In this document: piece by piece, positions 14,063-20,399 of the stretch | How the letters are laid out: the number at the start of each line of letters is the position of its first letter | Numbering within the stretch: the first letter of the stretch is position 1 | The notes under the pieces: generated by a model | The model's input: only the letters and a program-made list of their open reading frames with translations | What the model was told of the DNA's origin: nothing | Databases searched by the model: none | Made by a program: the position numbers and the translations under genes | Origin: a virus | DNA length: 25,247 nt | IMG/VR virus record: IMGVR_UViG_3300022853_000831 | Location: 1-25,247 of that record | Reading direction: 5' to 3' (one strand)

Positions 14063-14563
14063 TTAATCCAACAAGTTCTCTGCCCATTCGCGATGTCCTT
14101 CTCGCCAAGCCATGTTACTCTGGGTCTCACGTACTTCTACACGATAACACCAAAGACGACTGGCCTCACCTGGACCCCAATAGTCGGGAATATACACTCC
14201 ATTGACAAATCGATAGAGCATATCAGCCAAACTCTCACACCCTAGCTTAGGAATCACAGTTAGTTTAGCCATCTTCTTTGATTCTAACAACTTATATGTT
14301 TCTAACTCAGGGTCATCTTCAGCTACAAGTAACGTATGATCAAACTGATCTTGAAGGATGTTTTTTAATTCTTTGAGACCACCATAGTCAGCTGCCCAGT
14401 TACGGACATCCAGGTCATTAGTGCCGAAGTAGAACTTCATACTAAAAGAATATCCATGAATCAGGTTGCAATGGCTGTCAGCTTTCCATTGTCTATAGGC
14501 AACAGGAAAGGCATCAATGTATTCTTTTGTTGAAGTGTATTTATATGCTATAGGTTGTATCAT
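14063..14563 (-). CDS. queD: QueD / 6-carboxytetrahydropterin synthase family
   Basis: Turns dihydroneopterin triphosphate into 6-carboxytetrahydropterin for QueE. 166 aa from the ATG at 14561-14563, which has GGGAG 5 nt upstream and overlaps the phosphoribosyltransferase stop as ATGA. The catalytic Cys32 in HCNLIHGYSF, the Asp-His pair FDHTLL (D75, H76) and the Glu in VEVRET (E146) are visible. Two positions that are zinc-binding His in classical QueD read Tyr here (VAYRQW, Y23; HGY, Y38), while H31 and H36 remain. It may use a modified zinc site. Despite this the family is clear and it sits next to QueE. Confidence 0.86.
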   Translation of the reverse strand: MIQPIAYKYTSTKEYIDAFPVAYRQWKADSHCNLIHGYSFSMKFYFGTNDLDVRNWAADYGGLKELKNILQDQFDHTLLVAEDDPELETYKLLESKKMAKLTVIPKLGCESLADMLYRFVNGVYIPDYWGPGEASRLWCYRVEVRETQSNMAWREGHREWAENLLD

Positions 14564-15006
14564 TTCTTCTCCCAAGGAAAAACTACCCAATCATTAGTGT
14601 TGAGGAGCTTTGCATAGTAATTTGATGGTTGTTGTGTGGTACTACGTTGAAAAACAGAAGCTGTAATCACATTACCACCCTCTGGATTATATTCCCAATC
14701 CTGTAAAAGCTCAACAAAGGTTCTTCCAGTGTCGTTGATGTCATCAACAAGAAGGATTTTTTTACCAGCAGCAATATCCTCGTTTATTGGGAGGTAGTGA
14801 GTTTGTTGTTGATGATCCCGAGTAGACCATTCAATGGGTACAAGAGGTAGATCCATGTAGTGGCTTAACAACACACCCGGAATTAGTCCACCTCTTGATA
14901 CAGCAGCAATGTAGCTAAAGTCGGTATGGTCTTTTATTATAGCATCAGCTACATCAAGGGACAGTCGGTGTATATATTCCCAAGTGTAATATAGTTTATC
15001 TTCCAT
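14560..15006 (-). CDS. Purine-type phosphoribosyltransferase
   Basis: Type I PRTase, 148 aa. The PPi-loop region is AAVSRGGLIPGVLLSHYM, the PRPP-binding motif is ILLVDDINDTGRTF, and the C-terminal NDWVVFPWE resembles xanthine/guanine PRTases. It would join a purine base to PRPP to form the nucleotide. ATG 15004-15006 is preferred over an in-frame GTG because AAGGA lies 6 nt upstream. Its stop overlaps queD. Inside a deazaguanine cluster it could salvage guanine freed by DpdA exchange back to GMP and on to GTP, the FolE substrate; this is inference. Confidence 0.85.
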   Translation of the reverse strand: MEDKLYYTWEYIHRLSLDVADAIIKDHTDFSYIAAVSRGGLIPGVLLSHYMDLPLVPIEWSTRDHQQQTHYLPINEDIAAGKKILLVDDINDTGRTFVELLQDWEYNPEGGNVITASVFQRSTTQQPSNYYAKLLNTNDWVVFPWEKK

Positions 15007-15045
15007 CACATTTCCTTAATCATTATTCGGCTAGCGTGAGTGTCA

Positions 15046-15903
15046 TTATGTACCCCATGCGTTGGAAAATAAGGGAATTTGAAGTCGATCACTATACCGT
15101 AGACCATGTTTCATTGCCATATCTGCTACGTTACGACTGTTTAATACGTAAACGCTTTCTACGCCACCTACAGGCATTAAATACACATGACCTTTAAATC
15201 CAGCCTCACGATATTCCTGTGTGGCAATCACTGCATCTGCAAAATCCTGTTCCGTGGCGATAACAAACTTCAAGTATGTAGTACCGACCTGTTCATATTC
15301 GCATACAACATCTGGTCTGATAGCATCAACCCACGCTTCACCAGAACATGGCAATTTTGCACTCACTGAAAATGTTATTTCTCTATCCCACCATTCGGCT
15401 GTCCACTCTCCTAAGTAACGTCTAAAGTCCTCAGTTAACTTTTGCGTACCATTTGTTTCGAATGTAATTTCTTTAAGACCATACATTTTAAGATGACTTA
15501 ATAAGTCAGGGTAAGCACGTTGCCATCCTAACAAAGGTTCACCACCTGTAATTACTAGATGCTCATCACCCCATACTTTAAAGGGTAAGATTTCAGCTAT
15601 ACGATCAGCAATGGCATCGCTTGTCAACATAGGGCTTAGATCTTTAAAGTCAGGATGCCATGATGCATAACTATCACACCCTGTACTTACTAACGGCAAA
15701 TCTTCATACTTTAAAAAGGTTTCAATCTTTTTATGAGTATGTGCTACTTCATCGGCTTCTGTGCTAAGCTCACCACGTGGCATACCAAACCCCGCGCACT
15801 TGAAGTTACATCCAAACGTACGAAGGAACACTGAGGGAACGCCCATATATCTACCCTCACCCTGGATAGAATAGAATAACTCAGCTACTTTAATCTTTGA
15901 CAT
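15046..15903 (-). CDS. queE: QueE: 7-carboxy-7-deazaguanine synthase (radical SAM) with split Cys motif
   Basis: Radical-SAM enzyme making 7-carboxy-7-deazaguanine from 6-carboxytetrahydropterin. 285 aa. It begins with the QueE hallmark ELFYSIQGEGRYMGVPSVFLR. The iron-sulphur cysteines are C32 and C36 (GCNFKC) and, 39 residues later, C76 in TGCDSYASW, where classical QueE has the third Cys directly after the second. ITGGEPLL (118-125) is the SAM-binding GGE motif, and FETNGT is also typical. SD AAAGGA lies 7 nt before ATG. It follows the terminator/promoter module at 15934-15975 and leads the deazaguanine unit. Confidence 0.92.
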   Translation of the reverse strand: MSKIKVAELFYSIQGEGRYMGVPSVFLRTFGCNFKCAGFGMPRGELSTEADEVAHTHKKIETFLKYEDLPLVSTGCDSYASWHPDFKDLSPMLTSDAIADRIAEILPFKVWGDEHLVITGGEPLLGWQRAYPDLLSHLKMYGLKEITFETNGTQKLTEDFRRYLGEWTAEWWDREITFSVSAKLPCSGEAWVDAIRPDVVCEYEQVGTTYLKFVIATEQDFADAVIATQEYREAGFKGHVYLMPVGGVESVYVLNSRNVADMAMKHGLRYSDRLQIPLFSNAWGT

Positions 15904-15933
15904 TGATCATCCTTTAATATAATGTATTGAAGA

Positions 15934-15963
15934 ATTATATATGAAGAAAGGGATCCAAATCAA
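15934..15963 (-). promoter_or_regulatory. Sigma70-like promoter for queE
   Basis: TTGATT (15958-15963), 18-nt spacer, TATAAT (15934-15939) on the minus strand, with the start about 25 nt before the queE ATG. The -35 falls in the loop of the terminator-like hairpin 15949-15975, so stop and start signals overlap. Confidence 0.6.
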
Positions 15964-15975
15964 CTTTGGATCCCT
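15949..15975 (-). terminator. Rho-independent-type terminator after the DUF932 gene
   Basis: 11-bp perfect stem (AGGGATCCAAA / TTTGGATCCCT) with a 5-nt loop, 5 nt after the DUF932 stop. The minus-strand tail CTTTCTTCATA is U-rich but interrupted. The stem is symmetrical and could stop transcription from either side. Confidence 0.7.
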
Positions 15976-15980
15976 AACTC

Positions 15981-16952
15981 TTATGCTATCGCAAGCAACA
16001 TATCTACTGCTTTGTTCTTCATCGATGAGTCGGCACCATACAGGCTGTTGACAAATTGACGATTAGAATCACGACGAGCAGTGCCGTGAGTGTACTTCTC
16101 AGTTACAGCGTTGAGGACATTCCAAGCAGTGCCACGACCCGAGTCTGCACCAAGACCATGACGAAGACGGTGCATCAAGTCATCTACTGCACGAGTTGTT
16201 GCACGAGATACTTCTGCATCTTGCTCTTGCTCTCTCTGCTTTCCAGCAAGCTCCTTGAAGAAATTGAATGCTGCATCATCGCTCATCTTTACATTAGTCA
16301 GCTTCTGCATCGACTCAATGTAATTAGCCCAAGCATTGTCCAATAAACCCAAGTCTAACTTAACTTCACGAGCATCAAAAGTCTGACGGTGTGTACGGCG
16401 AGCCTGACGACCACCTTCCTCACCAACAGCAATCTGCAGAGTGTTGTTGCACACAACACGAGTTGAAACAAACTTAGCAGAAGTAGCCAATGTACCATCC
16501 ACTCCAGTCATCAAGACCAATTGACCTCGAACCTCATCCCCTGGAAGGATCTCACCAACACGACCCGTCTCTGCGGTAGCCCAGAAACGCTTACCATTGA
16601 AGAGTACACCAGCTACACTCAACTTCATGTCGTAGATCTCAACTAGATCGCGGAAGAACTCAAGTACCTCTTTAGGCTGCACAACTCTGAAGTCTTCGCT
16701 CACAACACTTAACGGCTTGTTGCTATCTGAACGATACAAAACTTGCTGACCATTAAAATTCTTACGGCCATCAGGAGTCTTGAATTCTACAGGAGTACCT
16801 TCAACGCTCCAATCCATCTGAGCTGCCGTAACCCATTGTTCGATTGATGCGCCTTTCTGTAACTCTTGGCCAAGACCATGCCAAGGCTTATCACCGACAT
16901 AAGCAATTTCAGCTAGACCAGTTTGTTCGTTTGTGTAAATTTCGTGTGACAT
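15981..16952 (-). CDS. DUF932 / phage-plasmid-like protein
   Basis: 323 aa, family widespread in phages and plasmids; function unknown. Family landmarks are AYVGDKPWHGLGQEL at the N-terminus, VLFNGKRFWATAETG, the LVLMTGVDGTLATSAKF segment and TRVVCNNTLQIAVGE, followed by a helical C-terminal half with VNSLYGADSSMKNKAVDML. The ATG at 16950-16952 has AAGGA 8 nt upstream and the shared WTATATTATG context. It has its own promoter (16989-17017) and terminator, so it is a single-gene unit. No nuclease or repair motif is evident. Confidence 0.9.
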   Translation of the reverse strand: MSHEIYTNEQTGLAEIAYVGDKPWHGLGQELQKGASIEQWVTAAQMDWSVEGTPVEFKTPDGRKNFNGQQVLYRSDSNKPLSVVSEDFRVVQPKEVLEFFRDLVEIYDMKLSVAGVLFNGKRFWATAETGRVGEILPGDEVRGQLVLMTGVDGTLATSAKFVSTRVVCNNTLQIAVGEEGGRQARRTHRQTFDAREVKLDLGLLDNAWANYIESMQKLTNVKMSDDAAFNFFKELAGKQREQEQDAEVSRATTRAVDDLMHRLRHGLGADSGRGTAWNVLNAVTEKYTHGTARRDSNRQFVNSLYGADSSMKNKAVDMLLAIA

Positions 16953-16988
16953 AATATAATTCCTTCTCAATTTGTTTTCAGTTAGATC

Positions 16989-17017
16989 AGTATACCGTTA
17001 CTGACATTTAATGTCAA
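16989..17017 (-). promoter_or_regulatory. Strong sigma70-like promoter for DUF932, with palindrome over the -35
   Basis: TTGACA (17012-17017), 17-nt spacer ending in GG, TATACT (16989-16994). The -35 contains the TGA stop of the preceding gene. The 15-bp palindrome TGACATTTAATGTCA (17002-17016) covers the -35 and half the spacer. Confidence 0.82.
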
Positions 17018-17220
17018 CCATTTGTTACGGTTTCAAGTTCATCTACTTGATCGATATAGTTTGCAATGGTGTTCATCATCATATGGACAGCTGTAAGAAC
17101 TGCCGTTGGGTTCTCAGAGCTATTAGCTACATCTACTACATATTTGTATGCATCTTCGATAGTGTCTCGGTCAGCATATAATCTAAAACGGATGGCTTTC
17201 GCCAGTTCTGAGTTAGTCAT
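17014..17220 (-). CDS. Small helical hypothetical protein (68 aa)
   Basis: 68 aa, MTNSELAKAIRFRLYADRDT to DELETVTNG. It looks all-helical (EDAYKYVVDVANSS, LTAVHMMMNTIANYIDQVDEL), with no membrane span or enzyme motif, and may be a small dimer or regulator. SD AAGGA lies 7 nt before the ATG, in the shared ATATATTATG context. It follows the 92-aa gene by 13 nt and its stop overlaps the DUF932 promoter. Confidence 0.75.
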   Translation of the reverse strand: MTNSELAKAIRFRLYADRDTIEDAYKYVVDVANSSENPTAVLTAVHMMMNTIANYIDQVDELETVTNG

Positions 17221-17233
17221 AATATATTCCTTA

Positions 17234-17512
17234 TTAAATAAGAGTTAGGTTAATTACACGACCTGGGTATTCCATAATCATCACTTCACGTGGAACCATG
17301 ACTATCTCACCAACACGACTACCACGACCACGTTCTTGTGAACGCTTGCCACCACACTCATCAACAAGCACATGAATTTTGATAGCATCATATCCAGGCT
17401 CGTTGGTAATCTCAAGCACACGACCCTCAACAAAACAATCAGAACGACCATACATTGGCTTGAAATCATAAGAGCGGATGACATCGTTCTTTTGAATGTT
17501 TTCTGTAATCAT
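17234..17512 (-). CDS. Conserved small beta-rich protein (92 aa), function unknown
   Basis: 92 aa from ATG 17510-17512. It begins MITENIQKNDVIRSYDFKPM, then GRSDCFVEGRVLEI, AIKIHVLVDECGGKR, an Arg/Gly-rich loop (SQERGRGSRVGEIVMVPRE) and a final strand VINLTLI. The pattern suggests a compact beta-barrel, perhaps nucleic-acid-binding from the basic loop. The ATG 12 nt further upstream is rejected because the SD GGAG would lie inside its first codons. It has its own promoter at 17543-17571. Confidence 0.78.
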   Translation of the reverse strand: MITENIQKNDVIRSYDFKPMYGRSDCFVEGRVLEITNEPGYDAIKIHVLVDECGGKRSQERGRGSRVGEIVMVPREVMIMEYPGRVINLTLI

Positions 17513-17542
17513 TTTTAACTCCATTTATTTAACTGATATCCC

Positions 17543-17571
17543 AGTATACCAAAATGGGCAATTAAGGTCAA
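17543..17571 (-). promoter_or_regulatory. Sigma70-like promoter for the 92-aa and 68-aa genes
   Basis: TTGACC (17566-17571), 17-nt spacer ending in GG, TATACT (17543-17548), then GGGATATCAGTTAAATAAATGGAG. The -35 overlaps the TGA stop of the 105-aa gene. The leader resembles that of the promoter at 6021-6049. Confidence 0.8.
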
Positions 17572-17885
17572 CGGTTTGAACCCATATTTAAAATATATTT
17601 TTCTAATCCTGCTACCGTGGCAGGATAACCTGCTGTTTTTAAAAGCTTTTTTACGTGGGACAATAAATATCCCTTTGATTGCAGGATTGCAAGAGGAGAT
17701 TCTCCATCTTCCATACGGCTAAAGTACTCTTCTACGGTGAAGTTTTTGATCAGGAAGGTGATGAAGGAAGACTTACTGGTTTTTGCAGCGTATTTGAACC
17801 GGCCAACAAACTTGCTCATCTGGCTATGGTTGTAGTCAACGTACTCACCGTTGATGTAGAAGTTTTCTTTAGTAAATGCAGTCAT
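17568..17885 (-). CDS. Hypothetical protein (105 aa)
   Basis: 105 aa from the second of two adjacent ATGs (17883-17885), 6 nt after AAGGAG. Segments include FYINGEYVDYNHSQMSKFVGR, KTSKSSFITFLIKNFTVEEY, and MEDGESPLAILQSKGY, then a helical C-terminus ending LEKYILNMGSNR. The basic helix-rich pattern could fit a nucleic-acid-binding protein but no family is recognised. It has its own promoter at 17915-17943 and lies just after denV. Confidence 0.72.
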   Translation of the reverse strand: MTAFTKENFYINGEYVDYNHSQMSKFVGRFKYAAKTSKSSFITFLIKNFTVEEYFSRMEDGESPLAILQSKGYLLSHVKKLLKTAGYPATVAGLEKYILNMGSNR

Positions 17886-17914
17886 CATGGACTCCTTTGG
17901 TTAACTATGAGTCC

Positions 17915-17943
17915 AGTATACTAAATTAATTAATTTAGGGCAA
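17915..17943 (-). promoter_or_regulatory. Sigma70-like promoter with palindromic spacer
   Basis: TTGCCC (17938-17943), 17-nt spacer, TATACT (17915-17920). The sequence CTAAATTAATTAATTTAG (17921-17938) between the two elements is a perfect 18-bp palindrome. The denV TAA stop lies immediately after the -35. It is placed to drive the 105-aa gene. Confidence 0.75.
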
Positions 17944-18351
17944 CATGTCAGAACTTAGCGGTTTTCCGTAGTATCGATACCACTGAGGCTTTTGGTTTAT
18001 GCGCTCGTCAATGCGTTGTTTGTTCACTGCCACTGCGTGCTCGTCTGGGTGCCAATCGGTCTGGGGAAACTTGTCTAAAGCGCTCCAGTGTACTACACGA
18101 GCAGATGGGTTGATGTCAAAGTTTCGTTTATAGAGCTCTTCAATGAGGTTGAGCCACCTATCATGTAGATAACTTTTCTTATTGTAGAAAAACGACACAT
18201 GTCCTTTGTTGAGGGTGTATTTGTCTGTTGCTTTGTAACCATCTAGCTTGGACCGTCGAGCAATACCCGGAACCATGGGTAACTCTCTGTACTCAGCCAT
18301 AAGATGCTGGTCAGTTAGTTCTTCGACAGGGATAACATTTATACGTGTCAT
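17935..18351 (-). CDS. denV: Pyrimidine-dimer DNA glycosylase / endonuclease V (DenV)
   Basis: Removes UV-induced pyrimidine dimers with glycosylase and AP-lyase steps. 138 aa, the same length as T4 DenV, and the N-terminus MTRIN then DQHLMAEYRELP matches T4 closely. The catalytic N-terminal Thr2 (after Met removal) and Glu23 are both kept, as are R3 and R22. The C-terminus PQWYRYYGKPL resembles the T4 WYKYYGK end. It has its own terminator/promoter module upstream (18373-18407) and the shared ATATATTATG start context. The SD is weak. Confidence 0.96.
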   Translation of the reverse strand: MTRINVIPVEELTDQHLMAEYRELPMVPGIARRSKLDGYKATDKYTLNKGHVSFFYNKKSYLHDRWLNLIEELYKRNFDINPSARVVHWSALDKFPQTDWHPDEHAVAVNKQRIDERINQKPQWYRYYGKPLSSDMLP

Positions 18352-18372
18352 AATATATAAATCAAAAAGAGA

Positions 18373-18393
18373 AATCCCAGCATAACTGGGATT
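18373..18393 (-). terminator. Terminator after gene 46, overlapping a promoter
   Basis: 8-bp perfect stem AATCCCAG / CTGGGATT with a 5-nt loop, followed on the minus strand by TCTCTTTTTG, a good U-tract. It sits 10 nt after the gene 46 stop. The promoter for denV overlaps its left half. Confidence 0.78.
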
Positions 18394-18407
18394 GGTTTTA
18401 AAGTCAA
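18379..18407 (-). promoter_or_regulatory. Sigma70-like promoter for denV inside the gene 46 terminator
   Basis: TTGACT (18402-18407, containing the TGA stop of gene 46), 17-nt spacer, TATGCT (18379-18384). The -10 is in the terminator hairpin and is weaker than the others (4 of 6 to TATAAT). Confidence 0.6.
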
Positions 18408-20119
18408 CTAGTGGTGATTAAGGAGAATTCATTTTTCTTTTCAAGTCGAACTACGTTATCGAATCGGTCTATCATCTGATCGACCTTGTGGCTGATCACA
18501 AACACGTTAGTTTGATCACCAAATTGATTCATGATTGATAAGAAGTAATCGATACCTGCTCCATCTAACGCACCGTCCAAGATCTCATCCAGTATCATTA
18601 GGTTTGTGTTCACTGAGTTCTTCATCTTAGCAATCTGCCGCCAGGTGAATAAAATAGCAAGATCCAAACGACGCTTCTCGCCTTCTGAGAATGAATCGTA
18701 GGTAAACGCATCTCTGCCTCTTGACTTGATCACTTCTTGAAAAGACTCATCAAGATCAAACTTAACGTAAAAGTCCATTGCCGACAAGTACTTGTTGATG
18801 AGTTTATTCATGGCAGGCAGATACTCACGTATAATTGCGGTCTTGATACCAGTGTCTCTCAACAAAGCTGATGCCACGTCATGTAGCTGACGTGTGTTGA
18901 GTAGTTCGCTCTTTGTACCGACCATCTCAATTGCTTCTTCTGCCAACTCTCTCATGTTAGCTTTCTCTTCCTTGAGGCTAGAAGTGTCGAGTGTGGTGTT
19001 GTTCATTTCTTGAACCATCTCTTGGTTCTGTGAGGTGAGCATATTAATTTGATTTGTGTACGTCGATATATCAATAGAGTAATCTCTGAGATGATTCGCA
19101 TACTTACTAGCTTTATCGTACTGATTATCGAGTTTAGTAAGAGCCTCTTCAACCTGTAGTAGCTTAGCTTGATTATCAGCAATCTTTTTGTTAATGTCAG
19201 CTAGGACGCCTCCTTTATGTTCCTCAGCAATGTCTTGCGAGCATGTTGGGCACGTAGGATTATCACTAAAGAATTCTACTGTGTGATTGCATGAATCCAA
19301 TGTATTGCCTATCTTCATCTTCATTTTATTTGCTGCCACTAGAGCTTGGTTAACGTCGTCTGTGTTAGCTTTACTTCTTATTGCTTCCATGTCTTTAGTG
19401 GAAGTGTTTACCTTTTCTTGTATGCTTGTAATCTGAACATTGTTAGTATTAATTTTAGATTGAATACTGTCTATGATAGACTGCCTATTCGTTTCTAGTA
19501 CTTCAATCAGCTTCTTTTGTGATATCACTCGATTTCTATGGCTCGCAATATCAGATTCTAATTTTTGTATCTGATCTTTTACAGATGCAGTTTTATCTTT
19601 TAAGATAGAGTTCATTAAAGAAAATACTCGGATATCTAAAATATCCTCAATAACCTCACGACGTTGTATTGCCGAGAGTTGCATGAAAGGTACAAAGGTA
19701 GCTGATCCCAAGATCACAACTTGAGTAAATGTTTTGTAGTTTAGTTTAATGATTTGTTGTTCAAGTACTTTCTGATAATCCTTAAGAGCCGCGTCCTGAT
19801 TAATCATTTCGCCATCACACCAGATCTCAAACACGTTAGGTTTGATGCCACGCTTTATAACATACTCGCGACCATTGGTTGAAAACTCCAATTCAACTAT
19901 ACAGTTTTTACCGTTAATTGAATTGACAAGTTGGCCTTTATTGACATTACGAAACGGTTTACCAAACAACGCAAAAGTCAACGCACATAAAATGGTTGAC
20001 TTACCCTCTCCGTTCTTACCTGTGATTAAAGTTGAGGAGTGCTTGTTTAACTCGATTGTGTTAGATACGTTTCCTGTACTTAAAAAATTACGATATGTCA
20101 CTTTCTTAAATATTACCAT
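18404..20119 (-). CDS. 46: Recombination nuclease ATPase subunit (gp46, SbcC/Rad50-like)
   Basis: With gp47 forms the nuclease that processes DNA ends for recombination and degrades host DNA. 571 aa (T4 560). Walker A is GKNGEGKST (34-42). Long coiled coils flank a zinc hook TCPTCSQ (C290-x2-C293). The ABC signature FSEGEKRRLDLAIL and Walker B LMILDEILDGALD are near the C-terminus, with a C-terminal ISHK H-loop. The gp46/gp47 pair is intact with an 88-aa gene between them. The ATG at 20119 has GGGA about 8 nt upstream. Confidence 0.97.
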   Translation of the reverse strand: MVIFKKVTYRNFLSTGNVSNTIELNKHSSTLITGKNGEGKSTILCALTFALFGKPFRNVNKGQLVNSINGKNCIVELEFSTNGREYVIKRGIKPNVFEIWCDGEMINQDAALKDYQKVLEQQIIKLNYKTFTQVVILGSATFVPFMQLSAIQRREVIEDILDIRVFSLMNSILKDKTASVKDQIQKLESDIASHRNRVISQKKLIEVLETNRQSIIDSIQSKINTNNVQITSIQEKVNTSTKDMEAIRSKANTDDVNQALVAANKMKMKIGNTLDSCNHTVEFFSDNPTCPTCSQDIAEEHKGGVLADINKKIADNQAKLLQVEEALTKLDNQYDKASKYANHLRDYSIDISTYTNQINMLTSQNQEMVQEMNNTTLDTSSLKEEKANMRELAEEAIEMVGTKSELLNTRQLHDVASALLRDTGIKTAIIREYLPAMNKLINKYLSAMDFYVKFDLDESFQEVIKSRGRDAFTYDSFSEGEKRRLDLAILFTWRQIAKMKNSVNTNLMILDEILDGALDGAGIDYFLSIMNQFGDQTNVFVISHKVDQMIDRFDNVVRLEKKNEFSLITTS

Positions 20120-20132
20120 CGATACATTCCCA

Positions 20133-20399
20133 TCACATCACCTCTATAAAATTATCGATACTACTTTGCTGATAAATCAACATTAGTTTTAATTCTTCAA
20201 TATCATTTCTTTTATGCCAGGTGCCTACTCTGTAACCCCATATATCCGTTAATCCTCTTAATGATTCTGGTCTACCTAGGTATTTGATATCGCTGTAATT
20301 GAATGGTATACCTTCAGTAATCATTGATCTGCATAAATCAGTACGGAATTGTTGAAACTGGATATGATTACCAGCAATGATATGAACCTTATCCGTCAT
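20133..20399 (-). CDS. Conserved 88-aa protein between genes 47 and 46
   Basis: 88 aa; IIAGNHIQFQQFRTDLCRSM, then KYLGRPESLRGLTDIWGYRV and GTWHKRNDIEELKLMLIYQQ. It looks like an alpha/beta domain. Its ATG overlaps the gene 47 stop as ATGA with SD GGAGG, so it is co-translated with the nuclease pair and may assist or regulate it. T4 also has small genes near 46 and 47, but I cannot match this one to them with confidence. Confidence 0.82.
   Translation of the reverse strand: MTDKVHIIAGNHIQFQQFRTDLCRSMITEGIPFNYSDIKYLGRPESLRGLTDIWGYRVGTWHKRNDIEELKLMLIYQQSSIDNFIEVM

Noticed and set aside
14538-14545. TATAAATA (minus strand) in the start of queD
   Set aside because: Inside coding sequence with no nearby downstream gene start; no reason to expect late expression there.
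15023-15046. 7-codon frame overlapping the queE stop (TAATG) and ending before the phosphoribosyltransferase SD
   Set aside because: Too short to support; may only be a coupling accident.
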